Below are positions 34,501 to 47,814 of a DNA stretch of 64,000 nt, piece after piece. A model generated the notes under the pieces. The model was given only the letters and a program-made list of their open reading frames with translations. It searched no databases and was not told the origin of the DNA. The stretch spans positions 26,047,223-26,111,222 of the forward strand of contig CM038907.1 of the NCBI GenBank assembly GCA_021904315.1. The letters run 5' to 3'. How positions within the stretch are numbered: the first letter of the stretch is position 1; every line of letters starts with the position of its first letter. The translations under genes were made by a program, and so were the position numbers. The stretch comes from Sphagnum magellanicum. Its lineage: Eukaryota; Streptophyta; Sphagnopsida; Sphagnales; Sphagnaceae.

Positions 34501-37500
34501 TAGGAGTGAGCTTCATTCCTCAGGTTTGTCCTTGTTGATGTTAATCTTCAGGCAACTCTTTAACCAGTTGAAAACAGACCACATAAAGGTTGATTGCCGG
34601 TTGCTGTTCATGTGCATGAAAGCAGGAATTCTGCCTGGAAATTTGTTTTTGGGTCAGAGTCATAGGCTGTGGAATGAACTGTAGAGTGGGTGATGTTTGT
34701 TTCTGAATGTTGTTTTCTACAGGTATTGGATGCTGTAGCACGGATGGCTTGCTTGGGCTCGGACAAAGCATACAGGGAGGTGGTGGTGCTTCTTACACAA
34801 AACTATGTCAGTAAGCTCTCTGTTGTGGGCTCATCACAAAGCCGCACTCTTGCTCCTGAAGCTATGACAGAACGGCTCGAGGTTATTCTCTTTTATCTAT
34901 TGTTCCACAAACTCTTTGAGCTTCTTTTAATCTCTGTAGGTTGGTTGCACCTTTCTCTTCTCAGATGATGTGACTGATCTAGGTCTCCTGGAGATAGCCA
35001 GTTGGCCCAGGAAGAATCTGTTGGAAGAGATCATAGTTTATTAAAGCAAGTATTGCTGTGCTTGTTTTGCAGACTTTACCTGGGGCTTTTCTGCATATAG
35101 CACAATGCTTGAAAGAGCAGAAGCTTCGCTCTGATTTCCGGCACCGTCTTCTTTCCTTGTACTCTGATGTGGGTCTTGTTGCTGAGGCCAAGAATGGCAG
35201 GTTTAGAATAATCTCATATCACTGTCTCTTAACTCAGATAATTCTTCTGTCAAAAGCAGAGGAAATGATTCAATTTCTGTGATCAGATGCAGATATGCTT
35301 TGAGTATCTTCCCTATCGAAGTCTATATTGAATGAAGGACAAGAAATTAAACCCAATTTGGTTAAGATGATGGCCTTGAGGTTGATGGTTGATGATGACA
35401 CCTTCTAGAACAGGATCTAAAGCCTATGGGATTGTCTCTTGGTGGTCTTAAGGAAGTTGTGCTTATGGTGATATTTTGTGGTGATAGGGCTGGAGCCGAT
35501 TTGCTTGGGCCTCTTCTTCCTGCAGTTGCAGAGATTTGCTCAGATTTAGAAGCTACCCATGAAGTGGAGCCATCACTATTGAAGCTGTTACGCAACTTGT
35601 GGTTTTATATTGTCATGTTTGGGTTAGCACCGCCAATTCAGAAAGGGCAGCCAATTACATTGCCAAGGTCCATGAGTTCAGGTAGCCAGGGAACCATCAC
35701 TATAATGCAAACAGTTGGAGGCCCATACATGTGGAACCTGGACTGGTCCACTGCAGTGCATCGTCTGACACAATTCACTCCTCCACTTGTAAACCATCTC
35801 TCCCCAATTGAAACATGCTTATGAAGTAAACAATTATTTTTGTTTTTGTCTCTAGCAAGTTTGCAAGTATCATATTCTGAACTGTTTTACAATCCGGAAT
35901 ACAAATGTTACCATGTGAAAGTGAGTTGGACAAATCTTCTTTGCAAACCAACATGTGGTGCTTGGTTGAAGGAGCAAGTTATGTAACAACTTTTACAGGG
36001 AGGAAATGTCTGATATTGTCCTTTTGTCATGTTATTGTCCCTTGAGACAAGTAGGTTGTGAGCTCAGTGAGATGGCTGGAAGATGAACTGGAGTTGGATG
36101 CACTGCACAATCCAGGGAGCTGCCGTGGAAGTGGCAATGAGAGAGCAGCTGCAGCTCAGCGCACTCTGTTGTCGACTGCATTGGGTGGTCGAGTGGAAGT
36201 CAGCAGTCTTTCCGGTACCTTCATGTGACCACTCTGCTACATAATTTGAGCAAGGCAGTGTGACTGTTTGATTTTTGGTTCAGAGTGATTTTCATCAGTC
36301 AAGTCACACTCATTAGTCCATTTTTCCGTCATTTCCCTTCCAGCACTTGATGTCATCTCTAATGATTCAAGCCAAGATTTATTTGGAAGGTTTGATACAA
36401 CTGTTTTGGGTTGCCAAGCTTGGACATTTAAACTCTGGTTTTTTCTTCTTGCATATCAGGTGTGAAGGCAACTTACCTTCTAGCAGTTGCGTTTTTGGAG
36501 ATTCTGCGACTTGGTCACCATGGAGGACTTCTTGTAGGCACTCAATTGGGGGTTGATCAAAGGAGTGGCTTGACTTGTGTTTTCAAGTATCTGGAAGCAC
36601 CAAATTTGCCTAGTGATCTTTATCAGTGTCTTACAGCAATATTACATTGTGCTTTCAATGCTGCATTGACTTGGCTGGTAGTATTCACAGCTTACTTCCT
36701 TTGTGTGGGTCACTATGTACATCCTGCACAATTTGTTTTCTGGTTTATGAATGTCTAGTTGTAGGATTCTCTTTCCTCAATCCTAGTAGATTTAGTACTT
36801 GTCTGAACCAGTTCTTTGGTATGACCAGAGTCTGGCATCTTGTGACCTGTTCTGTAATGATGAGAGGTGTGTTGGATCCTTGATATATCATATCTGGTAG
36901 TCAAACAAGCAAGCTTGTGAACACCACATTGTTGTGTCAGAATTCCAGACATGGTTGGTCAGTAAAAGTTTGAAAAATAGAGAATCTCAGGATTGGGTCC
37001 AGGTGGAAAGACTCAATGGGCTGCTATAGCATTGGTTGTCATTAATAACACAATGGATTCTCTCCTTTCTAGGGTTCTTCTAAAGGATTGATATGTTGGT
37101 GGCAGGAAGGGAAGGCTTCCTCAAGTGGCTCTGAAGTGGAGGAGAAGGAGAGAGTGCTGACTGCCAATGCCTGCTTTCTCATCAGGTATCAAACACATCA
37201 TGAGGCTACAGTCCGTGAGCTTGCAAGCACTCTCCTAAGTCAGCTCAGAAGTAAATTTCCTCAGGTGAGTATTCTTGTGTTGTTGCAAGCTTCTTGGGCT
37301 CTTTTGGCAAACAAGTGCCAATCTATGTAGCTTTCACAGCATGTTCCACAGAATTATCTATACTATGATTTTCACTTTCGAGTGGGCTTTTTCTTTACTT
37401 TATGTCATCATGCATTCTTCTCACTTCCCAAGAAAATGGTGCAGGTGCTGTGGAATGGACAGTGCTTAGAGGCATTACTTCAGTTGTTGTCAGAACAGTC

Positions 37501-40500
37501 TGCTGTGGCAGATGGTGAGTCACAATTAGCTTTCCGCACTTCGATGCATCAACAGGTGCGCGAGTGGATAACACACGCTTTCTTGCTTGCTCCTTCCACC
37601 ACTCAGGGCCTCTTGCAGGTATGCTATTGGTCCATGTCACAGGTCACTTGACAGCAGTTTGGCAATTGAGCAGGACATGGATGTTTCTTAACACCTGAAG
37701 TTTGATATTCTATTAGTTTGACAGATAGATGACCTGATCCAACTCTGGCTTTAAAGTGTTGTGGTTGGTGGGGCTGGGTGGAAATGCAGGAATATATCCG
37801 GCAAGTGGGTACATGGCAAAAATTGGCACAATCAAGTGACATAATCTCTCTGTTGTCTGAGATTCAGTTGGATACGAGCTCAACTCTGGCCATAGTACCT
37901 GCTCTCAAATCAGCTGCTGCAGCAGCTGCAGGGGGGGATCTCGGCAGCATGGATGTGCTGTCCATTGCAATTGCAAGTGCAAACATCAAATCTAACTACG
38001 CAGGTGAGGTTGCTGGCATGAAGCATATCTTTGGTGGGAGTTTAGGGGGTCTGATGCTGGCAGATGGGCATCACTCTGGGAAGCCATCACTCCAGTTGGG
38101 GCTCAATGGCACTGGCGGTACAGGGAAATTCAATGGTGAAGGCTCACTCCAGAGTATTTTGACCAGTCGGTTCATGCAGCACATTCAGCAATTTGTAACT
38201 GATGCACAATGTGGCCTATCCATTGATGGTGATAAATTTCGTGAAGCCTGCTTACAGGCAACTGCCCTTCTTCTGTCAGACGAGGTATTTTGTTCTTGTT
38301 GCATTTTGAACCGGTACCTTTTCAACATGCAAGCCTAAACTAGAAAGGCAAACTGTTGTAACTGTAAATCATGGGTGTCAATGCACAGTTGAGGTTATTA
38401 TAGGCCTCAATGACAATACCATTCTTTTTTGTTTTTGTATCTCTGGTGTGTAGGATAAGTATAAGGATGGGGTTCCAGAGATCACTTCACAGCTACTGCG
38501 GCTACTGTGTTGGTGTCCAGCACACATCTTTACACCCAGAGCAATGGAGACAGGTGTGTTTGTATGGACATGGCTTTTAGCAGCTTCACCCCAGTTGGGG
38601 CCTCTGGTACTGGCAGAGCTTGTGGATGCATGGCTATGGACAATCACAAGTAGGCGGGGGCTATTTGCTGATGGGGCTGAAAACTCGGGCCCTGCTGCAT
38701 TTCTCTGTCCCCAGCTTGTTGCGGGAGAGTCTAAACCTCCTCCTGCACAAGACCCCACTGAGAGTATTGCTGTGCACCGGGTTTGGCTTGGCTTTCTTCT
38801 TGACCGATTTGAGGTGAGTATGTACAAAATGGTCCTGAATCATAGTCGCTTGTTCTGTATGGATTTCACAACTATCATGACAAAGAATCTATATGGATCA
38901 TGTCCGATTCAAATTCATCTATGAGCAATGTTGCACGACGAGGAGAAAAGAGGTTCATTGCCTCCATTGTTTCTCATCACAGGCGAGTGAGAGAATTGCA
39001 GGTGGTAAGGCACACAGGGAGCGATCAACTTCTGTTGCTAGTACGGTTGATGCAAGCCTCAATGCAGTCACCAAATCACTTCTCATCACATCCAGCTGCT
39101 GCTGGTGCCTTCTTCACCCTTTTGCTCTTGGGTCTGAAGCTGTGTGACTGTCTACTCCAATCTAGCACACACAATGAGAGGCTGGGAATAAACTTGCTGC
39201 GAGACCGTGTTTACAGGTAAAATGCTTATGTGGGTACATTGGAGAACTTTGTGTATGTAAATGTTATGTGTGTTATAATCTTCTGATTCTGAACCTCAGA
39301 GATGTTCACTTATGGCAAAAGCTTCCTATGTCAACCCTGAAGCCCTCTTTTCCTGAAGAATCGCTCTGTGTGAATAGCTATGCACGTATCGATGATGGGT
39401 GCTTGATGACAGTGGTTTTAAAGCTTAGTGTAAATACTGAACTGTGCATGTAATCTGGTGCTGGTGATAGAGCTGCATTCTCGTGGTTTATTGTGGAGCC
39501 GGGTTGGTTTGAGAGCAAGATAGATGGCATGGCTCAAGCAGAAGCACAAGCTGTAGCCCTCTTCACACAGATGTTGACTGTAGAGCGCCCTGAGAGCAAC
39601 ACTACTAGTACTCAAGATGACATGCCTCATCTTCACTCTTCCCGAAGCGGTTCTCTTACTCCTATCACCACTACATACACACAGGTGTTCACACATTTTC
39701 ACTATCTTGAGTTGTGTCAACTGAAAAGGAATGTGCACTATTCCATTTGAGACTTCTCATCAATAGATTACAGCAACTATGACATATTGTGGTTGTGGAA
39801 TCCAGCTGGAAGAAGGTGCTACTGTTTGAGGATTTACTGTTGATAATGTTCTTGACACATTTAGGGACTGATACTATAAAGCACCCATAAATTTGGAGCA
39901 TTGAGCTGTAATAAGATGAGCATAATTGTACAATGCAGTTGAGCATTTGCCAGAACCAACTGTGGGTTGACAGTCTGTTACTTCATCAGTTGGGAGATTG
40001 AATGTCCTGAGCTTTGGGTGTTTTCTGTTTGAAGTGTCAGAGTCTGTGGGAGTCTTGGATGAGAGTTTGCTCAAGACTTGTGTGGTTTTGGGTTTGAGCC
40101 CAGAAATCCTGGTGGAAAAAACATAACAATTTATGGACAATTGCCTCCCAACCAGGAAAATCAGGCAATGCTTGGCTATAGCCATACTACATGAATTGCA
40201 TTCTTTACCTTGCTAACAAACTAGTGGTTGCTGCAGCCTGATGACCACCCTGTCTGGGGGAAAGGTCAAAATGACTTGTCAGCAAGAGACAGAAGGAAGC
40301 AGTTGCTTTTGATGCTTTGCCAGCATGAAGCAGACAGGCTGGATAGCTGGGCCTACCCTCTCAAGTGAGATTCTCTTTTGCCTCCTATCTTTTCAGGTCT
40401 CTCCCATCATCTGGTAAGATTGCCTGAGATTGGAGGATTAGAAAATGCGGGATGTTGTAGATTACTACTGTGGTTGGAATAAGAAGCTACCATATTGACA

Positions 40501-43500
40501 CTGATAGGACATGACCATGTTGGTGTCAGGGAGCACATGGTAACCCGCTTTCGACCTGGGCATGAGCGATGGGGAAACCATGTGAGGACAGCATGGGCTG
40601 TGGACCCTAAGATAGCTCTGGCCCTTGTTGCTAGATTTCCAGGTGTGGCTTCTTTGAAGTCAGAGGTTTCATCAATGGTGCAGGTGGGCTCCTGTTGGTG
40701 CATTCTTATTCAGCAACAAACAAGGAACAATGTTTGTTCATGCATCTTCATGGGAAGTAGAAATATTATGTATGTGACCGTGACTTCCATTTGGTGGTAC
40801 AAGCAGGCACATATACCAGATCTCTGCATGCTACCAGAGGCCCTACCATATCTTGTAACACCACAGGCTGTGGAAGAGGATTCGAATTCATTGAATTGGC
40901 TTCCACATTGGGCACCCTGCTCTATAACACAGGCTCTGGAGTTTTTAACACCCCCATATAAAGGCCACAAGCGGGTGATGTCCTATGTTCTTCGGGTGAT
41001 GGAAATGTACCCCCCAGTGGAGGTTACCTTCTTCATGCCACAGCTTGTACAGTCCCTCCGATATGACCATGGTGTAAGGATCTCTTGCTCTCACCTTTTA
41101 CAAATCCTCATTTGATCTGCATGTGTTTGACATGCTTGCCCTGGGAGTGACATATGCAAAAGTTCATTGCTTCAAGAATGCAGAACATTCAGAAACTAGA
41201 CCAATGGTTTGCTGCTTTGTGATTCAGAATTCTTCAATGATTGATATGAAATCTGAAGCTGTTAAGGGTGGAGAGTAAACATGGGATGTCTGGGAGAGGC
41301 TGCAGGGGCTGGTGGAAAGCTACTTGATGGTAGCTGCTCAACAAAGCAATCTTTTTGCTCATATTTTGATATGGCAACTCCAGGTGGGTTCCTGGAATGT
41401 GTATCCAGAAAACTCAGGCTGTGATCAGATTTGGCAAATAGTGTTTTAATCTTTGCTTTTGAAATGGAACATTGGGTATATTTTTCTGTGATCTCTGCCC
41501 ATCCTAGGCAGAGAAGGGGGCAACAAAGTTCACAGCTTTCTATTCATCAGGCCCATTGGGAAACGTGTCCATACTTGTTAGGTTTCCATGAAGTATCCTT
41601 GGCTTAGTTGAATGTTGCAAACTCTCAGACTGGTGTTAATTTGCAGGGTGAGGAGCGACCATCCTCTGAGGATGTTGGAAAAGAAGGTGCTGCCATGAAG
41701 GTACCCAGTTACATCGTAAATGCATCAGATGTTAGAAGTTTTGCATTGTTTAGAGTCAGAAATCAAGCTGTGTCATGCAGTTCTTGTTCCATCTACTTTT
41801 GGAGTCTTGGTGTCTTTAGATTGGTCCTGTGATTTGAGTCTCGTTCAGGGAGTGAAACACATGGGATCATTCAGCTCCCATCTATATAAACTGGGGAGAA
41901 ATTGACATGCCCTCTGCACATGATGCTCAGTTATCTGCAGCTTGGAAACATTTTAGTGATTGCAACTTCTTTTTTGTAAGTTAAAAAATGGGTTGATAAT
42001 TTGTGCACTGCAGTTTATTAAGTGGTTTTGTCATAATCTTTTCAACTTGAACATGATTAGGTGCTGCAATTAGTTAAAATAGGCTTGGAAGGGCATTGCA
42101 GGATAATACACTGTATGACATTGTACCAAGGGTCAAACAGCGGATCATCAACTCTTTCACACCTGATGCCCTTGATATTTATGAGCGGGAATTCCGCTTC
42201 TTTGCGAAGGTGACAGCAATCTCTGGTGTTCTTTATCCATTGCCTAAGGATAAGCGTCGAGCACAAATTCGCAGGTGACATCCGTGTTCTAATCTGTTAT
42301 AGCAGCTATTTGACTCCTGCCTTAGAATGTAAATAGTCAATACCTGACAGTGCTGAGATGCAAAACTGTATTTATTATAAGTGAGAAGATGTCAGTAGAA
42401 CACTTTATTTATGTGGGTTGGGAATGGTTACTGGGACAGGGAACTGGAGAAGATAGAGGTGGAGGGGGATGATTTGTATTTGCCTACAGCTCCAGGAAAG
42501 CTTGTGAAGGGCATTGAAATAGACAGTGGCATTCCACTTCAGTCAGCTGCAAAAGTTCCCATTATGATCACTTTCGATGTTGTTGAAAAAGATGGCGACC
42601 CCAATGAAATCCATAGTCAAAAATGCATATTTAAGGTAGGTTTTATGCCATGGGCATCATGTCAGAAGGTTTATGTACATGTGCAGTATGTTACTATTTT
42701 CAAAGTCATGACCTTTGTGCGCACAGAATCCAGAATTTGTGTTGCATTGCAGCTGCACATTGCTACCTCCTAAAACATGCAAAATGCAAACTCTTTACAC
42801 ATAGCTCTCTAGTTGCTGTCAAGTTTAGGAATGCAGACCTATCTCATCTTTGAGCACTTCAGGGCCTCCTCATCTCTGGGAAAAAGTACAAAGCTAATTT
42901 GGAGTGGCTGTCAGTATATTGTCAGGTTCTTTCCTTCTAGGGTTCTTGCTTGCTTGTAGGGTGACTCATGAAAACATGGAACGGGATGGTGTAGGTGGGG
43001 GATGATAGCCGACAGGATGTTTTGGCTCTACAGGTGATCTGTCTCCTGAAGAACATTTGGGAGGCTGTGGGCCTTGATCTGTATCTTTTCCCTTACGGTG
43101 TCCTCCCTACTGGATTTGGCAAGGCCATTATTGAGGTACAATGTTCTTTGATTTGTTGGGCTTTTTCCATACAAATGGTAGTTGTCAAATACTGCACACT
43201 AGAACAGATTCCAACACATGCATCCCACCTCATCAGATGCATCCTTCTAATTTTCTGTGTATGCTTTCTTAATGCCATATAGTCATAGGCTTCTGGATAA
43301 TTGTCCAATGCCATTGTCAGTAAAATGGTTGCACCTTTGTGGGCTCTAAATTAAAATTGGATTTCTGCTTCAACAGATTCAGGAGAAGCTCAGGATAATT
43401 TGCCTTTGGTGCTTGTAGGTAGTGCCAAACACTCGGAGCCGAAACGAAATGGGGGAGATGACAGATGGAGGGTTGTATGAGCTCTACCAACAAGATTTTG

Positions 43501-44573
43501 GTCCAGTGGGGTCTCCTCGTTTTGAAGAAGCTCGCAACAACTTCATAGTAAGCAGTGCTGGCTATGCAGTGGCAAGCCTTCTTCTGCAACCCAAGGATCG
43601 TCACAATGGCAACCTTCTATTCGACAGGTGATTCTACCCTTCGTCATTAACAGGTTAATAGTGTTGTAAGAGGAGTGGTTTCTTTGCTTTGGGGACCATA
43701 GCCAGTTTTCCCACCAAGCATATAATTGGGTTTCTCTGGAAAGTCCGTAAAGCATTTGTTCTTTAGTGTTGATTGTCTATGGTGTATGAAGAATGCTACT
43801 TGCTTGCAACACCACCTTTATCTGCTAGCCGTGGATGCATTGACAGGGCATATCACTCTAAAACTGAGCCTCCTTATCTACAGATGTTTCCTCATGTCAC
43901 AATATAATAGGATGTTTGTGGTGCCTTTACCTTGGGATAAAACAATTCTTCCTACTCTAATAAGGCAAACAGGATCAGTAAGTCAATTCAATGGGTTCAA
44001 AACTGAAAATATATTTCTTGATTTGGGGGTGGTGGTCAGTGAGGGGAGGCTGGTGCATATTGACTTTGGCTTCATACTGGAGACTTCTCCTGGTGGTAAC
44101 CTTCGATTTGAGAGTGCGCAGTTCAAGCTGAGCCATGAAATGACCCAGCTCCTTGATCCTTCAGGGACAATGAAAAGTGAAACTTGGTACCGATTTGTCA
44201 GGTCTGACCTCTCAGCTCTCTGCCGGTGTGTGTGCATGTACATACATGTATGGTCATTTATAGGTCATAATTTTTGCCAACTATATATGGGATGTGGATG
44301 GGCTGTTGATGCAGATTATGTGTGAAGGGGTATTTGGCGGCACGGGTTCACATGGAAGGCATTGTGAACACAGTGCTTCTCATGGTGGACAGTGGGCTCC
44401 CATGTTTCAGCCGTGGTGACCCCATTGGCAATTTACGGAAGCGGTTCCACCCAGAGATGAGTGAGAGGGAGGCAGCTATTTTTATGAGGGATACATGCAT
44501 TGATGCATACAACAAATGGAGTACAGCTGGTTATGATTTGATCCAGTATCTACAGCAAGGAATTGAGAGATAA
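31571..44573 (+). CDS. PI4KA: Phosphatidylinositol 4-kinase alpha (26 coding exons)
   Basis: Makes PI4P from phosphatidylinositol; the plant enzyme acts at the plasma membrane with NPG, HYC and EFOP partners (family knowledge). Exons: 31571-32860, 33069-33440, 33724-33876, 34298-34468, 34723-34881, 35073-35200, 35488-35788, 36055-36214, 36460-36677, 37106-37264, 37445-37618, 37790-38284, 38454-38813, 39002-39216, 39471-39684, 40237-40364, 40530-40683, 40807-41073, 41306-41383, 41647-41700, 42102-42274, 42440-42635, 42995-43135, 43419-43627, 44040-44201, 44315-44573. All phases match, giving 2129 residues (Arabidopsis about 2030). Residues 215-370 are a Ser-rich linker; the helical (PIK) domain includes [14 protein letters not shown]; the catalytic loop DRHNGN is near 1980 and DFG near 1998; the C-terminus is [10 protein letters not shown]. 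Catalytic motifs are intact. The exon 1 end is uncertain: a GC donor at 32861 fits the family, a GT donor at 32921 would add 20 residues. Confidence 0.95.
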
Positions 44574-46878
44574 AGAAGTTACTACATCTCCCCCCTGCCT
44601 CACAGTCTGCCTCCTCCCCCCAGACCCCTTCTTTCCACTGGGACATTTGATATTGTTCCCTTCTTCCGAAACATTAAATTATTATTTTTGTTCTAACTGA
44701 AACAAGTCCAGCAAGTTTAATGTAGATACCACTGCTGTTTGTGAATCTCAAAGTTACCATCAGGCATAGATTGGGCCTGATAAATTGGTTTTACCCTCGC
44801 TGCCCTCCTCAAAACCCTAAACCCCAGAACCCAAAAAAGTGTTTTTTAGAAAGAATGTAGCTGTTCTTACTGAAGGCAGAAAATTCTTGGGGGTTTGTCT
44901 TTATACCATCCAACATATTTCTGGATTTAGCTGCTATGAAAAAGGGAGTTCCCTTAATTTCAGAAGCCCCTTTCCATATTTATTTCCTAGGCCTGCCCAC
45001 TTTCTGCTGCCTTGACTAAAAACTATTGAGGTTTTGATCCTTTCATGTAAGTTGTTTTGATTCCATTGGGTTTTTTTTTAAGAATTGGGTTCCTCTGGAG
45101 TGAATGTTTTGTCAGTTGGATGTTTCCTACCACTGTTAAAAGTTTGCCATCTCTATTCCCTGCCTTTCTAACTCCCCCCCCTCCCCCTCCTTCCCTTTTT
45201 TCTGTCTGGCTGTCTGTGCTGCTCCCTCTTTTTGTTATCGGTGGGTCTCAGAGAATTGGGTATCTTTGTTAGTTTGTTGAAGTGTGTGCTTTTCAGCACT
45301 TTTAACAACCTCAGAGAGGTTTCCAAGTGGAAGTTGAGGGCCACCTTACACTATGCAATTGATTGGGATCTTATTTGCAAGCTCCATAGGGTGGCAGCAT
45401 AAGTGATCTGAACCATCAGATCACCTCATTTGTTATGAAGGGGAAGGCGCAGCTGTCAGTGCAGCAGCATCTTCCCCCATACCTAAAAACTTGCTGTCTC
45501 TAGAGTCTAGGCTCTGCATTTGTTGTGTGTGTGCGGTTGCACGAGTACCAGCTACAGAGTCAGTCAACCTTTTTTTAATACAGCTACACTTCGGGGATTG
45601 GAATATGATGAGACAAATCCCTAACGCCAGCTGAAGCTCCAGTATGTAATTTAATAAAACAGCCTTCAATTATTTAGCTCTATCCCACAAGAAGAACAAA
45701 GAGATGCAAGCAAATTGTGAGGTACATATTGTTGTAATTTGGTGGAATTCAAATTTCGTTATGTTGTTGAACATAAATTGAAATTATTGGGTTTTCTTCT
45801 CAATGTCTTTTGAGGACATCCCTGGTAACATCACCTAAGGAACTGATGACAGTACAAGAGTTGGGAGAATTTGATGTTGATTTTTGACTCATGGATAAAA
45901 TGACATTAAAGATAAGACAAAACAAAAACAAAAACAAAAACAAAAGCCACCTATAATTGCAGGACTTATCTCTTGTTCATGGCAAAGTTTGAGGAGGATA
46001 CAGCCAGAATTTGGCAGATAAAAACTGGTGCAAAGAATCATTTGGACATTTCCTATTTCATTACCATGAGGGCAAGCAGGACAAGAGTTTGGAGAGAGAA
46101 GGCATTCAGGGATGAGTTCTCAACCCACTGCTCAAGAGAGTAAAACTGACCTTTCCGAAAGCTTTGCCATGGCCAAGATGCATCCCTTGTGTCTCAACAA
46201 AAGGTGAAAAGCTTCTCCATGCCATGGGCAGCCACCTCTGCACATTGTCCAGTATTCTAGCTGAGACCCCTAAAAGTCAGGAGATCAGTGTACCACTGTG
46301 CTGGGTCAAAGGAATTCTCAGCACATCTGAAACCAACTTCTAGTATGTTTGCTTACTTACACGTTAAGTCAGTACATGCCTCATCAATGGCATGAGGAAC
46401 TGTGAAGTGATACATACTTCTACATCCTGGATTTTCATGTTGAAGCTCTGATTTGTTTGCCTGTCCGACTCTTAGGACAGCAATAATAATGGATACAAAA
46501 GTGATCACCACCCTAATCCTGGAATGGGTAAGGTGCCAAAATATGGTATTTTGTGATATACAGCAGAGATACAGCAATGTTAATAAACTAATACTACAGA
46601 ACAGAAAGTCAGTTCAACCCAGAAGCAATGACAGCACAAGAATAGTAGCACAAAGTAGGGACTCTATCCAGACAGCAAAAGTATCAAGTATCTCTGCATT
46701 CTGTGGACAGGCTTTCTGTGAACTAATTAATCCAATGAGCCAGCTCATCTTTACTTCACAAGTATGGATGGGGAAAAAAATTATTCTACAGTCTTTTGAC
46801 AACAATGCAGATCTATAAAGTGCAGTTACATTCATAAACTACCAATGTATAATGGATGGGAAAGTTTATCAACTCTGT
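44574..46878. other. 3' flank of the PI4K gene and convergent intergenic region
   Basis: The first several hundred bases should be the PI4K 3' UTR (a TTAAATTATTATTTTTG stretch near 44674 is a possible poly(A) signal region). There is a C-rich run near 45172-45190 and an (AAAAAC)n microsatellite at 45916-45946. No convincing gene is present. Confidence 0.45.
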
Positions 46879-47020
46879 TCACCATTCATGTTGCAGCCTG
46901 GCAATGGAAGCTTCAGTTAAAGTGGCTGCCAAACCACGAGTCAAACAATCATTGCACAGGCTCACAGCATCCTGCCAGATGTCTTGTGTTCTCCCAATGT
47001 TCCAAAGGTTGATTCTGCTC
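46879..47020 (-). CDS. Candidate final exon of the PPR gene (alternative 3' end)
   Basis: On the minus strand a strong acceptor (TTTTGTCTTTCAG) precedes an open frame of 46 codons ending in TGA at 46879-46881. The peptide looks coding (NLWNIGRTQDIWQDAV, LTEASIARLQHEW). Its entry phase (one base completing a codon) matches a donor, AA|GTGAGG, formed exactly at the PPR stop codon (47819/47818). Splicing would remove about 800 bases, replace the stop and give a 1077-residue protein. It could instead be an exon of another transcript or chance sequence. Confidence 0.4.
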
Positions 47021-47814
47021 CTGAAAGACAAAACACCTTCGGAGCAGTCAGAAACCCATATGCAGACTAGAGGGCTGAAAAAGCTTCCCATAGAGATGAA
47101 GGTGGTGGGTACTATATGATATGTAGCTCAGATACTAGCTTTCTTAGGATACAAGTGACTTGCAGAGTATTTGAACTGTTACAGTTATTAGTCATTTGAG
47201 AATATCATCATGCCAGGACCTCAAAATGTGTGCAAGAATCTTCCCACACAGCAGAGCAGGAGAGCCATTTTAGCACATTCCATTGCAACATGCAGTATCC
47301 ATGCAACATTTTACTAACAGGAGATGAGAGTAATGATGCTCCAACAAATGTTGTCTCTAGAGACTAGTTGTGAGGAGTAAGGAGCAAAAAGGGCACACTC
47401 AACTGACCTCAGCCTTCTTCAAGGGGATGAAATTGCAGGAGGTATGTTGGAAGTCCTGGGCCACTGATGCTGAATCCCTTTCCAAAGAAGCTTACAATTG
47501 CAGTGCACTTGCTGGGTTCCACAAGGCTCCTCTAAAGTTCAGGGCTGGGTGAACTTCTTATTTGGACCACATTATCTTTCTTTTCTGTTGGTACTGCAAT
47601 AGCTTCTGTCACATCATCTGCACAAGGACTCATGACTGCAGGTGCCAGCCCCTTTTCTGCCAGTATTCCATCAGTCTGGATTCTCAGCTACAGGGGCCTC
47701 TGATTTTGGACCATGATCTATAGTTGAAGTTGATCCTCTCATGGCTGACTCCTGTTCTCCACCCTCCACACCAGCATCATTTGGGCTGTGTTCAAGCAAA
47801 TTTACTTCTGTGCC

